A stretch of DNA of 64,000 nt from Tubulanus polymorphus (taxonomy: Eukaryota > Nemertea > Palaeonemertea > Tubulaniformes > Tubulanidae). Both the position numbers and the translations under genes were made by a program. Below the pieces are notes generated by a model. The model saw only the letters and a program-made list of their open reading frames with translations. It was not told the origin of the DNA and did no database searches. Each line of letters begins with the position of its first letter. Within the stretch, counting starts at the first letter, position 1. Shown here in pieces: positions 60,074 to 64,000 of the stretch. The stretch is taken from positions 3,393,001 through 3,457,000 of the forward strand of contig NC_134031.1 of the NCBI RefSeq assembly GCF_964204645.1, in the 5' to 3' direction.

Positions 60074-61703
60074 GTGAGTTAACCAGTGAAAAACAAGATT
60101 ATTTCGCAGAAAGAAAGAACAATTCAAATTGATTTTATTCCACTTTTTATTGATTTCATCATTGCATTAAAAGAGGTGCTACTTGTCACTCCTCTTTGTT
60201 AATTCTTTATTTTGTTAGTCTTTTGAATGGTGTTTGCTTACTCTACTCACACTCACAGAGACAGGCTCCGACCTGTCTCTGTGAACGAAGTTGAGAAGGC
60301 CTGGTGGTTGGGATATTATAACCCTTTGGCTTACTATGGTTAAATATGAAAGGTGTCTCGCTAAGAGAGTCTTACTCGCTTTGGTAACTGTCTTATTCGA
60401 TTAGAAATACCATAGGTATTATCAAGGGTCTCGGACCCCTTCGCTCATTCATGATTATAGATTATTTTTGTTTAGGGAGAAATTGAAGTTTTTACCCTCT
60501 TTTTTGATAACTCGGATTAGTTTAGACAGTTTTTCTGATTTTCCAACGATTATTCCTTCAAGCTTTATGAAATATCCTATCAGACAGGAATGAAAAATAA
60601 GCTAATCCTGTACCCTAACCTCGTATGGTCATAAACGTATTTAAGAGTCTTACAGCAATATTCAAGTGTGAATGTCAGGTAGGCCAAACTTTGAATCCCT
60701 GATTTAAAGTGATTGGTGACTAAATCCCTTGATCTCAAAGCATAAAATCAAGTTTATCTTGATGCAGAAGTTTATTGTTAATCAATGCAGTTGACAAAGG
60801 TGAATACAAGTACAAACTGTACCCAGATGGTCCCCCAGATAGCGCCAGGTGGTAATCAACATTTATTAGAATGACCTCTATTCCAAAGCCATAATAACTC
60901 ATTGATTAGGGTTGAATATCATCACAGTTGCTGTGAAAGTTTTAAAAAAAACTGTTTCAATATTTTGGTGAATCTATTTGATTTTCTTTGGATAGAAAAT
61001 CTTGTGAACCCAAATGAAATTTTTTTTTGATAGGCCTAGTTTGTTTTTTTATACTTAGTCGCAGTTGAGGCCTCTTTATACTCTTTTCCTAAGGAACGCC
61101 GCCAGTCTGTTGATTTTGTTAGATTAATTGCATTGGTTACAGTTAATTTTCTCATGAAAAGAAGTTAAATTCAGATGAAGGAATCTAATTAACTAAACAT
61201 CCTGTTTGTGACCCGATTGGGTTCACTAATTGTTCAATAGGGGCTTATCACTTAAAAAGTTAGATTCCAAGAGACCATATTTTCAAGCATACAACCATTT
61301 TCTCATGGTTTCCAAATTTATCTCAATTTTTTGGCGCAAATATTATTACATCTATATATCACCAGCTATGTTTACTTATTTTCGCTTATTAATCAGTTTA
61401 CAAATTTTCATTTCAATTTTACTTTTGATGGAATTTGTATGATATGTATAATATTTATGCTGGTACATCAATATTAGCAGCAGCTATCGGGATACACGAT
61501 CGTTTACTAGACGCGGCGCCTCGAGGATATTCTCTGATCGAAAAATTCCTGACACGTGGAACTCACCGATTAAATCCAGAGATGGATTTTCATCGATCGT
61601 TGGATCCAAGTTTTTTTTTTGTACATAAATGTGATTGTCCCTTCAGGCGCCAATTTATGTCAACTAATGTAAAGTATATCGTATAGTTTGAATTTCCATT
61701 GCG

Positions 61704-61747
<44 letters not shown>

Positions 61748-64000
61748 CATGTTTTAGTGCCCTGTCCAGATTAATGAAACTGCTCCAGAGCACTTACAAA
61801 TAAAGAAATACGACGTACAATAAAATATGGTGATAAAAACATTAGATTTAACGGTAGATTTAGGTGATTTAAGATAAGTTTGGAAATTTTCACTATCCTA
61901 ATGTTCAAATGCCTCAATTGTGCTTTATTTCTAATTCTTTTTTAGTGTACATCAAGTGATGAAAATTTATTTTCAAGAATTCGGTTCTTTTCAATTCATT
62001 TCTAGGTACGTTGACTATTTGAGAATACTAAAAATGTTCAGATTTGGTTTCAAAATTAGATAAGCTAAGTGCGTAGTAGATGTAGTAAAATGATCGAGAT
62101 AGCCGGCTATGTCACTATGGATATATGATACTCAAATGCAGCTGGAATTCGTGCTGAAAAACCTCACATAATCGTAGTTACAACACTGCAGGTGTTTTAT
62201 TAGTGAAACTAGACTAAACTGACTTATATCTGTAACATTGGTATGTGAAATGCACTGTTACCTAAGTACGGTATTTGAAGCAAATTCACGATCCGTCCAA
62301 CTATATTCAAGACAAAAGAATTAATTCATTAAACATAGTTTCGGTCAAATGATTTATCTATTGAACCTTAAACATTTCAAAAGACATGTAAAACTAAAGA
62401 ACTATATCATCTATTCTGCATCTATTCCAATTGAGCATTTTATGATTGAAGATAGTGAAATTGAATATTTCTGTTTCAAAGAGTGTTAGGCCTACAATGA
62501 ATTGAATATTTTAAAAACTTGTGTCGATAAATCTTTCTAAATACAAATAAGTACAAACTCCATAGAACATTTCACTGGTAATTCAAAACTTTGTTTGAAG
62601 ATATTTGCAAGAACAGGATCCAGTTCCACTGTGAATTCGAGTTTACTCTCAGTGACAATGAGTTTATTTCCGATGAGTTAACTCTTGAATTCACCCGGGA
62701 ATGGCACCTTTCTGATTAATCTAACCATTTCGCTACTGTGCCTTAACTCGACATGTATAAAAATGTTATTGTTATCATATATTTTTAATGGTTGGATACT
62801 ATCCTATCTTTCGGCGATCGATGTAATATTTCAGTGATGCTATATATGCTTTGTCACATGATGAGGCTTTTGCGGTATACATGCAGCCTGCAGGGTAGTG
62901 TCAACGATATATTCACGATGAAAGGCATGCTTCCAAGGGCGTGGTGCGCGCATGCAATCGGCTTAACTGCTCGGCGCCTTTGATGTGAGTTTTTTGCCGA
63001 TTCGGCTTGATTCATCTCGACGGCAATATTTAATACGCACGCGAATGCCTCCCTCCTACGGACAGTAAATACGCCTAAAGTAGATTCCGACTAATTCGGT
63101 ATCAGTCAATCGGAGGAATTTCACTGAAAAATTTATGCCGAAAACCTTCTTTTTTTCGATTTCAACTCGGGGAAAAATATCTATGTCCAAATGAGTTCGA
63201 GTAAGGCATAGTTTACGTGCATGTAATAATTTTATACTAAAATGTAAAATTAACGATAAAGGGCATATAGTATATTTAAGACCTACTTCTCTTTGTTTAA
63301 AAAAAAACAGCGAAAGATAAAATAGAATGTCGAGAAATGTTCGATTGTCGATGATCAGGACGACGAGTGAACTGCCTTCGGGATTTGAATATCGACGGGT
63401 AAACAACAACCGTATTACGGTTTGTTCATAAATAGAAACTGCGTCTCGCGGATTGAAACGCTGAAGGGCTTCGTTTCGTTATTATTTTCTGACATGCGTA
63501 CATACAACGGATTTTGTCGTTGTCAAGTCGTCGTTCAGCGTCAATTTATTGTCGCGAACATTTTTTCGCGTTGTATCGTCTCGACACGTTGACGGCGCCG
63601 GCGTCTGCTTACCCTATAGAAATCCTGGGGTCACTTATATTTCGTTCAGGTATGTTAAACGCTATTTGTAGGATACAAACGACGTACGGATTCATTTTTC
63701 ACAGTATTAGTCGTATTTCACTTGTGTTGCCGCGTGATTGGTTGTTTTCGTCAGATTCGCCCGAGATTAAGTTTTCGGCGTGTTTTCATTATTGTGATTA
63801 TCAATTCTATTTTTTCGTAGTCGTCGGCATTTTATTTATTTAGAAATTTGTCGTCGTAACTGAGTTTAGTTTTTTCTGCGTATTTCCTATTATCAAATTT
63901 GCAGTCGTTTTGAAAATAACCCGTAATGATTCCCCGCAGTTTGGCATCTGAAGTCTTTTTACCAACAACCATGTCATGACCATTCGGACCATTACCTGTA
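60074..64000. other. Unassigned stretch to the window edge
   Basis: Apart from the candidate exon near 61489-61612, I see no supported gene. Features are a (TTA)n microsatellite at 61705-61744 and a decayed MITE-like segment at about 62609-62700. It could be intron of the gene starting at 59998. Confidence 0.4.
61705..61744. repeat. (TTA)n microsatellite
   Basis: An uninterrupted run of ATT/TTA triplets of about 40 bp. Confidence 0.9.

Noticed and set aside
61616-61686. Continuation of the open frame past LDPS after the T-run
   Set aside because: The frame passes through a homopolymer T-run with no donor and loses coding character, so any exon should end near 61612.
63832-64000. Minus-strand open frame at the right edge reading GNGPNGHDMVVGKKTSDAKL and on to a stop
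   Set aside because: It is only about 55 codons, has no acceptor I can see in the window and no recognised motif. It could be a last exon, but chance is as likely.
1-64000. CRISPR arrays, operons, prokaryotic insertion sequences, Shine-Dalgarno sites
   Set aside because: The window is spliced eukaryotic DNA; none of these occurs and the tandem repeats found lack the regular spacer pattern.

Overview
The window is animal nuclear DNA. Its genes have many short exons with GT-AG introns, the intergenic DNA is AT-rich, and small inverted-repeat transposons are dense. The recognisable proteins (calsyntenin, a fatty-acid transport protein, CacyBP/SIP, mitochondrial ribosomal protein L51, a stand-alone Rieske protein) are general metazoan ones. 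I infer a marine invertebrate, probably a lophotrochozoan such as a mollusc. That rests on overall style, not on a diagnostic marker.

Layout. 186-465 (+) is the last exon of an unrecognised basic protein. 466-7165 has no convincing gene and probably includes the calsyntenin 3' UTR. 7166-21016 (-) is a complete calsyntenin in 16 exons; I joined them by hand and every splice phase closes, giving 999 codons plus stop. 23133-25040 (+) is a single-exon LRR-Ig transmembrane receptor of Kekkon/LRRC24 type, transcribed divergently from calsyntenin. 25041-31030 is AT-rich with two hammerhead-ribozyme-like retroelement ends. 31062-31370 (pseudogene) and 32428-32811 (intact) are tandem copies of a small two-helix membrane protein. 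32812-37552 is mobile-element debris. 37553-44543 (-) is a complete 11-exon SLC27A/FATP gene of 649 aa, divergent from CACYBP at 45203-47007 (+, 6 exons, 233 aa) across about 660 bp. 50100-52165 (-) holds a doubtful small membrane-protein gene mixed with retroelement fragments and degenerate tandem repeats. 54063-55737 (+) is MRPL51 (3 exons, 208 aa), 58053-58709 (+) is an RFESD-like Rieske protein (3 exons, 129 aa), and 59998 (+) begins an unrecognised gene that may extend past the window.

The genes are unrelated housekeeping or neuronal genes and do not form a pathway. Calsyntenin and the LRR-Ig receptor are both cell-surface proteins of neuronal type, but I see no evidence of co-regulation. 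I found no new biological system. The most distinctive content is the mobile-element landscape: MRPL51 intron 2 is built largely of four abutting palindromic MITEs, several MITEs have clean target-site duplications, a TIR element in SLC27A intron 1 carries a tRNA-like SINE head, and the palindrome TAGGCCTA is strongly over-represented. One tandem gene copy has UGA where its sister has cysteine. Exon boundaries were read by eye and small errors are possible.
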